From: Cryoendolithus antarcticus
Taxonomy: Eukaryota > Ascomycota > Dothideomycetes > Cladosporiales > Cladosporiaceae
NCBI GenBank assembly: GCA_002077065.1
Contig: NAJO01000006.1
Span: 496,001 to 560,000 of the forward strand
Direction of reading: 5' to 3'
DNA length: 64,000 nucleotides
The position numbers were made by a program, and so were the translations under genes. The notes under the pieces were generated by a model, which worked only from the letters and a program-made list of their open reading frames with translations, searched no databases and was not told the DNA's origin. Of the stretch, positions 55,832 to 64,000 are shown piece by piece. Positions within the stretch are counted from its first letter, which is position 1, and each line of letters starts with the position of its first letter.

Positions 55832-58800
55832 ATGGAACAGACGGCGCCTCCGCGCCGGCGAAGGCAAGACTTGCCTCAGTCAACGCGACCGCCAACCAAT
55901 CCTGCGACTCAGATCGCGCGAGACAAGAGACTTGCGCGGAACCAAGCACAAGGCGAAGTAGCTGGCAATGTTGCGTCCCCCTATGCGGCTGGCAGTGCTG
56001 CTCGCAGGTCTGGACCCTCAACCGGGAAGATCAAGACGGCTAAGGGGAGCATCGAGATCATCAGAGCGAAGCGTGGAGATGCAGCTGGAGCTCAGGATGA
56101 TGCCGTAACAGGAGCAGAGGAGGACCTATCGCGACACTTCACCGTCAGCAATGTCGGTGCTGGAGGGACGCTGTTCTTGAAGCCAAGTCGACTGCCGCCT
56201 CAGGCGTATACCACTGCACCCGCAACGCCACCAAGGACGGCAGACGCCAAGTCATCAAGCACAATATGGCCGAGCGGACGTGCCAGTGATCTGTCGTATA
56301 CTGGCTGGAACTCGCGGACTCGAGGGAGCGCGTACGACACGAGTATACCAGTGCCACCCCTCAGCCTGGCCAATATACAAGGCAAACGGAGGCCACGAAG
56401 TCACTCCTTCTCGACCGTCAGTGAGCGCGGTCGAATGAGAACACCGACTCTCGACTCAGTCAACACACACGACTTCCAACTTGTCGTCAACGATCAGGAT
56501 TCGACCAGGCAACGACCCAAAAGCTCGATTGACCTGGGCGATGGTTATCTCAATCTACGCATACCGCACTACAGGTTGGGTACGCCCCAATTCAGCGAGC
56601 GAGGCACGGCATATCTGCACAACTCGGTGTACACCACTACTACAGCAGACGAGCGCTCGTCCACGTGGTCGAGAGCGGAGTACGACAAGCTACAGCTCTT
56701 TCCAGCTCCGCCTGGTCGTGCGCAGCAGACCTGGCTGAATTCCCGGCAGTCATCACCGTATCACAACACACCACGAGCTGGGTCGGCTACGCCTACACGT
56801 GCTACTCCGCCGACTCCACCAACTTCAACGTCGCCCGGGACACAGATCAGCCCCACGGTTTACAACAGCATCGAATTGAATGCGAACGACCCATCAATTG
56901 TCCGATTCTCTCCGCAAACTGGCCGGATTGTCGCTGCAACGCCCGCAAGGCTCATCGCACAATTGACCTCGCCTCGATTCCTTGACTACGCACTCTTGTC
57001 GGATTTCTTGCTAACCTACCGAGGCTTCCTTACTGGTAGCGAGCTGCTCGAGCTCCTATTTGCGAGACTGAAGTGGGCTATCGCGGACGGTTCGGACTCT
57101 GGTCGAATAGTACGCGTGCGCACCTTCGTCGCATTGCGACATTGGATGCTCAATTACTTCCTCGATGACTTTATCCCCGACTTTGCCCTGCGCAACAGGT
57201 TCTGCGATCTCGTCAACCAGACATGTCATACACTGCAGCGCAGACCGGATCAAGTCGGTGATCTTGGTATCTTGGGTGAGCTCAAGAAATGTTGGAGACG
57301 CACGTGCGTGAAGTACTGGCCCACCGCCGAGCCAACACCTGGTACTGAAGATCTTGACATCGAGCCTGGTGTCGAACTCGAGAGTGATGAGATCCAGCAG
57401 CCAGCTGCTAGCTTACCTCTGGCTCTGCGCCAGGATCGCGTTGGTGACTCCCATCAAGTTGCCATGGTGTCCGAAGCGGCGCAGAGAACCACGCAGAAGC
57501 GACCATTTTATCACCGAGGACCAGATAGTCGAGTGGAGTTCCTGCTTCCAAGGTCCCGGACGACCAGTGTACCAACTATACCGAACACGCCGATAAGTGA
57601 AGTGAGTCTGCAGGTACTGTCGTGCTCTGTGCCTTTTTTCAAGCACATCAAGCCAGCAATTGGCACCAAATTGGTTGGACCTAGGCCGGCCGGCTCAAAC
57701 CGCAACCCTCCTATAGCATTACAGCAGGCTCGTCCGGCTCACAAGCACCACCGCAACAGCAGCTTCTCCGACGCATTGCGAGATGAGCGAGCGCCAGGAC
57801 CATCAGTCACTTTCAACACGACTGAGCTGGACGACACAGATGACACAGCCATCCTTGCAGGGCTCGTTCGCGGTTTGACGTTGCAGCCATGTCCTGCTAA
57901 GCTTGATGTCGTTATCCCGTCAACACCGGTAGTACACTTTGTGAACAAGGATCTCATCCCTCCACGCTCGCATGAGATGGATGATCTGACAGCGCAGCGC
58001 ACGGGCGTCTCACGAGTCGTAGGCGATGTGCGCCGAGCATTGAGCAGTCGCAAAGGTCCTGGTGAATCGCCTGCCCTCAGCCACAGATCTGGCAGCTCAT
58101 CCAGTTCCAGAGGATCGATGCATTTGCGGACACAGTCCAATCATGAGCGTGTCGTGCCTACGTCCGCGCCAGCTACAAGCTCCGAATCAAGCTCTGAATC
58201 GAGATTCGATGCGCTGGGCGCTCTCGTTGAGGAGTCTTACACGCAAGCGTTACAGGCAAGTCAAGTGGAGAGAGAGGATCCCAACGCCGAGGGCCCATCG
58301 CCTGGGTATACTGAGGCGGCTCCTGGAGCTGTCGAGAGCGCTATAGATCGCAAGATGAGTACTGTAACTACGAGCAGCCAGTCGATCATGATAGTTGATG
58401 CGACCGGAGCGCCCGAAGCACCGAGGATCAGACGGGGCGCTTTGCCATCAGTGAGCTCTTGGTCCACGGCCATGACACCTGCACCTTTGCTCCCTCGGCC
58501 CGGCACCAATGCTAATGAAATGGATGCGTACGACTACTTCACGCCGTCACACGCATCGAAGCATTTTAATAACCCCAGCTCCTCCGGCGATCATCGACGA
58601 TCATCACTGGACGGTCTTTCAGATGGTATACACATCTGGCCGGAAGGTCTGCAGCCTTCTCGCTCGGCGCCTGACATGCTCGATCGTGCTCGCAAGTCTT
58701 CGGGTGTGCACTCGCCTACATCTGTCATGTCGCCTGGTCCGAATCAACTAAGAAGGAGACCCGGAGGTGATCTGAAAGCGGCTGAGCATGTACACGAGCT

Positions 58801-60703
58801 CGAGACAGAGACCCGCGGGTATTCCGGCGACACCTTCTCGACCGTGTCGCGCTCGCAGCCGCACTCTGGTGTTATGTCGAGGGAGCTTTCTGGCACACAC
58901 TTCTCCGGAATAAATCACACTTCTCAATTGGCAGATCTGCGATCGCCGGGCAAAGTCCGAGACTCGTACAGTCTGCTCGAAGGCGGTCCGAGATCACCAC
59001 CATTCATGCGTCCCTCAATGGAGGCAGACGCCCGTGGGTTTGCTGCAAAGGAAGCAGTAACCCCTGGCGGTGGTATCGAGGACGCTTTGAAGAAGCTGGA
59101 AGGCACGTATGCCACTCCTCGCATGAGCAAGCGCGCAAGTACTACGGTGCTAGACGATTGGCAACGGCAGTCAAGAGTGCAAGAAAGTCGAAGAAGTCAA
59201 GAGAGGGATGACTTGCAGATATTGAGCCCGAGGACTGATCGACAGGGTGCGAGTATCTACCACCTATCTGGGTCTGATGCATACTCGGATGGTGCGGTAT
59301 CTCAGCTTTCGGACGAGCTGTCGACAGCGCCAGTGCTGCCACGTGCTTCGAAGATCACGAGTTTCCCCATTCAAGACGCCTCTCCGCCTCGTGCAGTGGC
59401 ATTCGTGCAAACGGACAACATCCCTGCCGAGAGTGAGTTGCACAAAGTGGTGTCACCAAGTAGTGCCGGCGCGAAGTCCGGCACTCCGCAAGGCTCGTTC
59501 TTGCTTGACGATGACGAAAGTCTAAGCGAGGTCTCGACCGAGCTAGATGAGGACGAAGAAGAGAATCTGGCCGTGCGAAGCTTTTTCTTCGATGACACGG
59601 GCGATGCTGAGGAGGACGGTCTACCGCTTACGAACTTCCACTCTTTACCGACACCACCAGATACTGCAGACGCGCCAGGAGCATCCGATTGGCGAGAGAT
59701 ACAAACTCGAGACCACGTCCGCCAGCTCAAGCCCGCTGCCAGCGCTCCGAAAGTCATGCAGAACTCGACGCTAAAGCCACATCAGCCACCACGCCGCCCG
59801 CCAGCTATACAGATCCCTCCCGCCGAAGTCAAGCCCAAACCAGCCCACCTCCCCTTCATCCTAGCTTTTGACTCCCAAGTCCTCGCCACGCAGCTTACCC
59901 TCCTCGAAAAGCTCTTCCTCGATGAGCTCTCCTGGCAATCCCTCCTGACCTCCTCCTGGAGCGCCTCACCAGCCAAACCCTCAAATTGGGTAACCTATCT
60001 CCAGTCCCCCGAAGGCGCCACAGCAAACGGCATAGACCTCGTAACCGCACGCTTCAACCTCGTGAGCCAGTGGGTCGTTTCCGAGATTCTGCTTACGGAA
60101 GATGTAAGGGAAAGGGCGAGGGCTGTGGCGAAGTTCATCCGCATAGCAGACGCCTGCCGCACACTACGAAACTACGCGACAGTCTACCAGATCGTACCCT
60201 CACTCCTCGGAAGCGCCATCTCCCGCCTGAGCAAAACGTGGACCCTCGTCTCCACAGCGGAGAAGAACATCCTGCGCAGCCTAGAAACTCTCTGCAACCC
60301 TTCGCGAAACTTTACCGCCCTTCGAGCCGAAATGGAGTCCCCTGTCACACCCACGCCCTCTTCCTCTACATCTGGTTGCATCCCCTTACTGGCGCTGTAC
60401 ACCCACGACCTGACTTTCAACGCGCAGAAACCAGCTTACATTTCCGCTGAGCCAGTGTCGCCGATGAGTCCGGCAGCGGATCGTCCGATCCGGCCTGCTG
60501 CGGAGGACATGAAGGAGAAGCTCGTGAATTTCGATCGGTACCAGACTGCTGCGGGGATTACGAAGGGACTCTTGGGCTTGCTGGAACGAGCGGGGAGTTA
60601 TGATATTCAGCCGGATTGGGAGTGTTTGAGTCGGTGCTTTTGGCTTGGGGCGTTGAGTGAAGGCGAGGTCAATAAGATGGGGAGGGAGAGTTCGGACGAA
60701 TGA
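55832..60703 (+). CDS. LTE1: Ras-type guanine nucleotide exchange factor, LTE1-like
   Basis: Cdc25-type GEF-family protein of 1623 aa in a single exon. A basic N-terminus contains KGSIEIIRAKRG near residue 75. The RasGEF_N module covers about 367-480 (ATPARLIAQLTSPRFLDY, DFLLTYRGF, RHWMLNYF). A long disordered region with many SP/TP sites spans 500-1330. The catalytic RasGEF domain lies at about 1340-1600 (FDSQVLATQLTLLEK, LVSQWVVSEIL, RARAVAKFIRIADACRTLRNY, SRLSKTW). This N-plus-C arrangement with a huge linker matches LTE1, which promotes mitotic exit and bud-cortex polarity; in yeast the GEF activity itself is debated. Some other fungal Ras-GEFs have SH3 domains, absent here. It converges on the histidine kinase. 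Confidence 0.87.
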   Translation: MEQTAPPRRRRQDLPQSTRPPTNPATQIARDKRLARNQAQGEVAGNVASPYAAGSAARRSGPSTGKIKTAKGSIEIIRAKRGDAAGAQDDAVTGAEEDLSRHFTVSNVGAGGTLFLKPSRLPPQAYTTAPATPPRTADAKSSSTIWPSGRASDLSYTGWNSRTRGSAYDTSIPVPPLSLANIQGKRRPRSHSFSTVSERGRMRTPTLDSVNTHDFQLVVNDQDSTRQRPKSSIDLGDGYLNLRIPHYRLGTPQFSERGTAYLHNSVYTTTTADERSSTWSRAEYDKLQLFPAPPGRAQQTWLNSRQSSPYHNTPRAGSATPTRATPPTPPTSTSPGTQISPTVYNSIELNANDPSIVRFSPQTGRIVAATPARLIAQLTSPRFLDYALLSDFLLTYRGFLTGSELLELLFARLKWAIADGSDSGRIVRVRTFVALRHWMLNYFLDDFIPDFALRNRFCDLVNQTCHTLQRRPDQVGDLGILGELKKCWRRTCVKYWPTAEPTPGTEDLDIEPGVELESDEIQQPAASLPLALRQDRVGDSHQVAMVSEAAQRTTQKRPFYHRGPDSRVEFLLPRSRTTSVPTIPNTPISEVSLQVLSCSVPFFKHIKPAIGTKLVGPRPAGSNRNPPIALQQARPAHKHHRNSSFSDALRDERAPGPSVTFNTTELDDTDDTAILAGLVRGLTLQPCPAKLDVVIPSTPVVHFVNKDLIPPRSHEMDDLTAQRTGVSRVVGDVRRALSSRKGPGESPALSHRSGSSSSSRGSMHLRTQSNHERVVPTSAPATSSESSSESRFDALGALVEESYTQALQASQVEREDPNAEGPSPGYTEAAPGAVESAIDRKMSTVTTSSQSIMIVDATGAPEAPRIRRGALPSVSSWSTAMTPAPLLPRPGTNANEMDAYDYFTPSHASKHFNNPSSSGDHRRSSLDGLSDGIHIWPEGLQPSRSAPDMLDRARKSSGVHSPTSVMSPGPNQLRRRPGGDLKAAEHVHELETETRGYSGDTFSTVSRSQPHSGVMSRELSGTHFSGINHTSQLADLRSPGKVRDSYSLLEGGPRSPPFMRPSMEADARGFAAKEAVTPGGGIEDALKKLEGTYATPRMSKRASTTVLDDWQRQSRVQESRRSQERDDLQILSPRTDRQGASIYHLSGSDAYSDGAVSQLSDELSTAPVLPRASKITSFPIQDASPPRAVAFVQTDNIPAESELHKVVSPSSAGAKSGTPQGSFLLDDDESLSEVSTELDEDEEENLAVRSFFFDDTGDAEEDGLPLTNFHSLPTPPDTADAPGASDWREIQTRDHVRQLKPAASAPKVMQNSTLKPHQPPRRPPAIQIPPAEVKPKPAHLPFILAFDSQVLATQLTLLEKLFLDELSWQSLLTSSWSASPAKPSNWVTYLQSPEGATANGIDLVTARFNLVSQWVVSEILLTEDVRERARAVAKFIRIADACRTLRNYATVYQIVPSLLGSAISRLSKTWTLVSTAEKNILRSLETLCNPSRNFTALRAEMESPVTPTPSSSTSGCIPLLALYTHDLTFNAQKPAYISAEPVSPMSPAADRPIRPAAEDMKEKLVNFDRYQTAAGITKGLLGLLERAGSYDIQPDWECLSRCFWLGALSEGEVNKMGRESSDE

Positions 60704-61033
60704 GGGAGGCGTCTGCATTGTCCCACGTGATGATGATGCTCTGTATATTTACTAGGGCACGGAAAGACGGTTTGAATGTACCTTATGGGTGTATATATAC
60801 TATGCACAGCTCGGCGCTGATGGAGATGATGGACATATGTACAATGTAGCAGAGGCCAAATGGTTAAGATGTCGAAAACGCCAGCTACGTGTTTTGCCGG
60901 GTAAATCATGCTCGCTAATCGTACACGCCACGCTATGACATATGCTCCCAATTTCCCCTCCCCAACACTACCCTAATCCTTCTCAACTCCTCCCTCTGTC
61001 CTGTCCTGTCACCCCAGCACTGCCCTACCGCTC
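60704..61033. other. intergenic between convergent genes
   Basis: A 330-nt region holding the 3' UTRs of the LTE1-like gene and the histidine kinase. Nothing else seen. Confidence 0.5.
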
Positions 61034-64000
61034 CTACCGCTTCCTCCTCATGAACTCTGGCGCCCTCCCAGGATCATCGGGATCCATAAAAGTCACCAAC
61101 ACCTTACTCAACTCTTTAAAATCCACCGGCTTGGTCAAGTAGCTATTGAAACCCGCTTCGACACACTTCTGATACACATCGCCCAGCACGTTAGCCGATA
61201 GCGCAATGATGGGCATATGCTGGTATCGGTTCTTCTTCTCCCAGCGGCGGATCTCGCGGCAGGTTTGGTAGCCGTCTTTGTTGGGCATGTGTAGGTCGCA
61301 CTGTGGAAGGATCAGTAACGAGAAAACGGGTTGCGGGAGGGAGTGAGATAGAGCGGGGAGAGAGAGAGGACTCACGAGCATCGTATGGTAGTAGCCCGGG
61401 TTCTGCGAGAAGATCTTGTCCGTACCCTGGACGCCATCCATGACTGTGTCGACTTCTATTGCGACTTTGCTGAAGAACTTGAGAATGACCATCTGGTTCA
61501 CCTTGTTATCTTCCACGAGCAAGACTCGCTTGCCTCGATTGCCAAGTCGCTTCGTGAGCTCTTCGAAGACTTGCTTCTGGCTTAGCGCGACTTGCTGCGC
61601 GCTGTCTTGATTACGATCAGTGCTCATCTCGCGGCCTTTGTCAGGGTCGAAGATCGCGGCGAAGCGAGACGGCTTGAGAGGCTTGAAGATGAAGAGGAGG
61701 CGGCGGTCGGACTCTAGAGTCTTGAAGTCGTGTTGTGGGGCGATGTCCATGATGCGTTTCTTTTGGGCGAGGTCGGTGATGATGACTATCATGGTGGAAG
61801 AGTATGCTGGGGTATTGAGAACTTGGTCGAGAAGCGCGACAATTTCGGAGACGTCTTGCAGGACCGCGATGACGTGACTGAAGACCACTGGGTCGTGGCC
61901 GCCGATCATACGCTGGAAGTCTAAGAGGCTTTCGTGGGCGGTGATCTGATGCGGGACATTGCTAGGGAGCGTCTTGTCGATGTGCTGTATTGTTGCTTCG
62001 CGGCTGTACTTCAGTGGCGAGAGGACCAGTATGGAGTACATTTGCGGCGAGACTGCACCACTCGGTGTGTTACCGCCGGGATGCAGTGTTGACAACGCTT
62101 TTGGCGTGGCGTCTGAGCTCGCGGACGATGGCACGACCCGTGACAGGTTTCCGTCAGAGCCAGGCAAGGTGAGCTTCATAGTCGAGCCGCTTTGTAGTGC
62201 TTGATCCGGGACATAAGAAGACGCTGAGGACCGCTCTGATTGAAGACTACTCGTGCGGACGGCTGACTGCATCGAAAGTCCAGAGCTGGCAGATGAGGCG
62301 GAAGGCGACATTCTCGTCAGATCTGGTGAGTAAGGCGCTGGCGAACCAGTATGCTCCGCAAGAAACTTGGGCGATGGCCTCGGCTGTTGCTCCAGCACTC
62401 CCGGTGCCGGTTGCATCTTAGACAACTGTCTCATGGGCCCTTCAGAAGATGGCGAAGGTGTTGCTCCAGGTGTTGCGAGCAGATGCGTGGGCAGTGGTAG
62501 TATCGGGATCGTAGTGCCACTCATGCTACCCACAGGCGTAGGAGGCTGATCTGTATCAGTGGGTAGCGATGTCTTCACGAAGAATGCAAAAGTCGAGCCT
62601 TTGCCCGGGGAGCCTCGCGCACTCATGTCACCACCATGTAGCTGCGCTAGCTGCCGTGAGATCACGAGGCCAAGCCCAGTCCCGCCATGTTGGCGAGTAC
62701 TACTGCCATCAATTTGAGAAAAGCGCTTGAACAAGGCCTCCGCCTCCCTATCGTTGAAGCCACGTCCAGTATCGACCACCTCGAATTTGATGAACATCTC
62801 GCCTTTCGTGAGTTCGCCATGTTGGTCCTCTTGCACGCTACACCTGACAAAGACTTCACCTTCCTGCGTGAACTTGATCGCATTGCCAATGACATTGAGC
62901 AAGATCTGGCGCAGGCGAAAGCGATCAGCCTTGACTTGCATGGGAACGTCTTCCTCCACAACATAATTTAGCTCAAGGCCCTTATCAATCGCCATGGTCG
63001 ACGTCAGATCGTTGACTTCTTCGATGAGTGCGCGCACATGCATCCAGTCGATGTTCAGCTGTATCATCCCCGCTTCTGCCTTTGACAGATCCAGGATATC
63101 ATTAATGAGCCCACGCAGTCCCTCGGTGCTAGCGCGAATGATGTTCACATGCTCCATCTGCTCCGCCGTGAGATTACTGTCAATTAAGAAGTTCACCATG
63201 CCGGTGATACCATTCAGCGGAGTCCGGATCTCATGCGACATATTGCTGAGGAAGTGCGACTTCTCGTCCATGGTCTCTTTGAGATCACGCTCCAGAGTCT
63301 TATGATCGTTGATGTCCGTGCATGTGCCATACCATGTCTCATCGTCGCTCCCAGCTTGTGCCAGTGGCTCGGCTAGCAATATACGAACGAGGTGCCACCT
63401 GTATTCGCCATCCTTTGACTTGAGGCGCACTTCAGTCGCATATGACGGGCGCCCATCAGCATCACGCGATACTTTCAGTATACCAGTGGTTGCGAGCTCC
63501 GATAGCTTTCTCTGCGGCATGGCTTGTGCAGGCGATGAGATCTCGCCGGCGACCTTCTCCGTGTCTGAAGACCCACTAGATGATTGGACTGACATCGATG
63601 TCGTCCGGCGAGGTTCTGGCGGCATCGATGTAGGCACATTAGTCGGCTTTCCGGTCCCGTCATCGAACGTCGGTAATCTACACTTAGCAAGATCTTCAGG
63701 GTGGACATAGTCCATGAAGCCGACACCAAGTGCCTGTGCCTCTTTCTGGCCAGAGTAGTACATCCACTGCGAGTTGCAAAACGTGACACCCTTCGCCCTG
63801 TTCACGGCAAACACGATCTGAGGACTCGAATTGGCCAGAGTCCGGTACTTTGCTTCACTAGCCACAGTCTCTTGCTGCTTGGCAAGGTTCGCCTCCGCAA
63901 TGTGTTGCTCGTGGAAGTCCATGTTGGTGCCGATCCAGTGCACAATGTTCTGGCGCTTGTCCTTGAGAGGCGCAGCTCGAACATAGAACCAGCGATAGCT
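61034..64000 (-). CDS. Hybrid histidine kinase with PAS domain(s), 5' end beyond window
   Basis: Two-component sensor, partial: the frame is open to base 64000. Exons are 64000-61376 and 61300-61034. The visible part starts inside a PAC-like segment (YRWFYVRAAPLKD), then a PAS/PAC unit (SEAKYRTLANSSPQIVF, YRWHLVRI). The HisKA H-box SNMSHEIRTPLNG has its phospho-His codon at 63235-63233. An HATPase domain follows with NVIGNAIKF, VDTGRGF and GGTGLGLVIS. After a Ser/Pro-rich linker comes a receiver with LLVEDNKVNQ, phospho-acceptor Asp (CDLHMP, codon 61297-61295) and the conserved Lys in LTKPV. It should feed the HPt (Ypd1) relay. The exact fungal HK class cannot be set without the N-terminus. 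A 75-nt intron directly precedes the Asp region and is stop-free in frame. Confidence 0.9.
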   Translation of the reverse strand, partial: SYRWFYVRAAPLKDKRQNIVHWIGTNMDFHEQHIAEANLAKQQETVASEAKYRTLANSSPQIVFAVNRAKGVTFCNSQWMYYSGQKEAQALGVGFMDYVHPEDLAKCRLPTFDDGTGKPTNVPTSMPPEPRRTTSMSVQSSSGSSDTEKVAGEISSPAQAMPQRKLSELATTGILKVSRDADGRPSYATEVRLKSKDGEYRWHLVRILLAEPLAQAGSDDETWYGTCTDINDHKTLERDLKETMDEKSHFLSNMSHEIRTPLNGITGMVNFLIDSNLTAEQMEHVNIIRASTEGLRGLINDILDLSKAEAGMIQLNIDWMHVRALIEEVNDLTSTMAIDKGLELNYVVEEDVPMQVKADRFRLRQILLNVIGNAIKFTQEGEVFVRCSVQEDQHGELTKGEMFIKFEVVDTGRGFNDREAEALFKRFSQIDGSSTRQHGGTGLGLVISRQLAQLHGGDMSARGSPGKGSTFAFFVKTSLPTDTDQPPTPVGSMSGTTIPILPLPTHLLATPGATPSPSSEGPMRQLSKMQPAPGVLEQQPRPSPKFLAEHTGSPAPYSPDLTRMSPSASSASSGLSMQSAVRTSSLQSERSSASSYVPDQALQSGSTMKLTLPGSDGNLSRVVPSSASSDATPKALSTLHPGGNTPSGAVSPQMYSILVLSPLKYSREATIQHIDKTLPSNVPHQITAHESLLDFQRMIGGHDPVVFSHVIAVLQDVSEIVALLDQVLNTPAYSSTMIVIITDLAQKKRIMDIAPQHDFKTLESDRRLLFIFKPLKPSRFAAIFDPDKGREMSTDRNQDSAQQVALSQKQVFEELTKRLGNRGKRVLLVEDNKVNQMVILKFFSKVAIEVDTVMDGVQGTDKIFSQNPGYYHTMLVSPLSLPALSHSLPQPVFSLLILPQCDLHMPNKDGYQTCREIRRWEKKNRYQHMPIIALSANVLGDVYQKCVEAGFNSYLTKPVDFKELSKVLVTFMDPDDPGRAPEFMRRKR

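Overview
The window looks like chromosomal DNA of a filamentous ascomycete (Pezizomycotina; Dothideomycetes is a guess from overall protein character, not proven). The basis is dense protein-coding genes on both strands, mostly short introns (about 50-100 nt, GT..AG) and fungal-specific families: JHD1 demethylase, HymA/MO25, FLC-type channel-like protein, LTE1-type GEF, hybrid histidine kinase, Zn2Cys6 regulator. I see no transposon, CRISPR array, rRNA or convincing tRNA. I can support 20 protein-coding genes, 19 complete and one cut by the right edge, plus two weak small ORFs. Exon boundaries were read from reading frame, splice-site sequence and family conservation; they are predictions without transcript data.

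Layout. 0.8-10.5 kb: SF3B6 (branch-site protein p14, minus) is divergent from a JmjC/PHD histone demethylase (plus), followed by RQC2/NEMF (plus). 10.7-17 kb: two unrelated short-chain dehydrogenases flank coatomer zeta, with long gene-poor spacers. 17.5-25.2 kb: a mitochondrial-looking helical-repeat protein, HymA/MO25 and a conserved uncharacterised protein with a Myb-like motif. 26.4-31.3 kb: a calcineurin-like phosphoesterase divergent from an FLC-family membrane protein. 33.3-37.6 kb: a large MIT-domain protein. 37.6-40.7 kb: the longest gene-poor stretch. 40.7-48.7 kb: a long cytochrome P450, an RCO1-like double-PHD subunit and a PA2G4/EBP1-like protein. 49-55.4 kb: a Zn2Cys6 regulator divergent from a TetX-type FAD monooxygenase, which ends 7 nt from a convergent triose-phosphate/nucleotide-sugar-type transporter. 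55.8-64 kb: an LTE1-like Ras-GEF and a PAS hybrid histidine kinase running off the window.

Most genes are housekeeping and do not form one pathway. The only arrangement resembling a functional unit is the divergent regulator/monooxygenase pair at 49-53.9 kb. Thematic but unlinked pairs are the H3K36 demethylase-type JHD1 and the Rpd3S-type RCO1 (opposite sides of H3K36 methylation), and HymA with LTE1 (morphogenesis and mitotic exit).

I did not find a clear undescribed system. The most interesting points are two widely separated half zinc-cluster motifs at the C-terminus of the JmjC protein, a 24-nt microexon carrying half the zinc finger of the regulator, a frame-preserving stop-free intron directly before the phospho-acceptor Asp of the histidine kinase, and abrupt within-gene switches between C-rich and G-rich coding strands.
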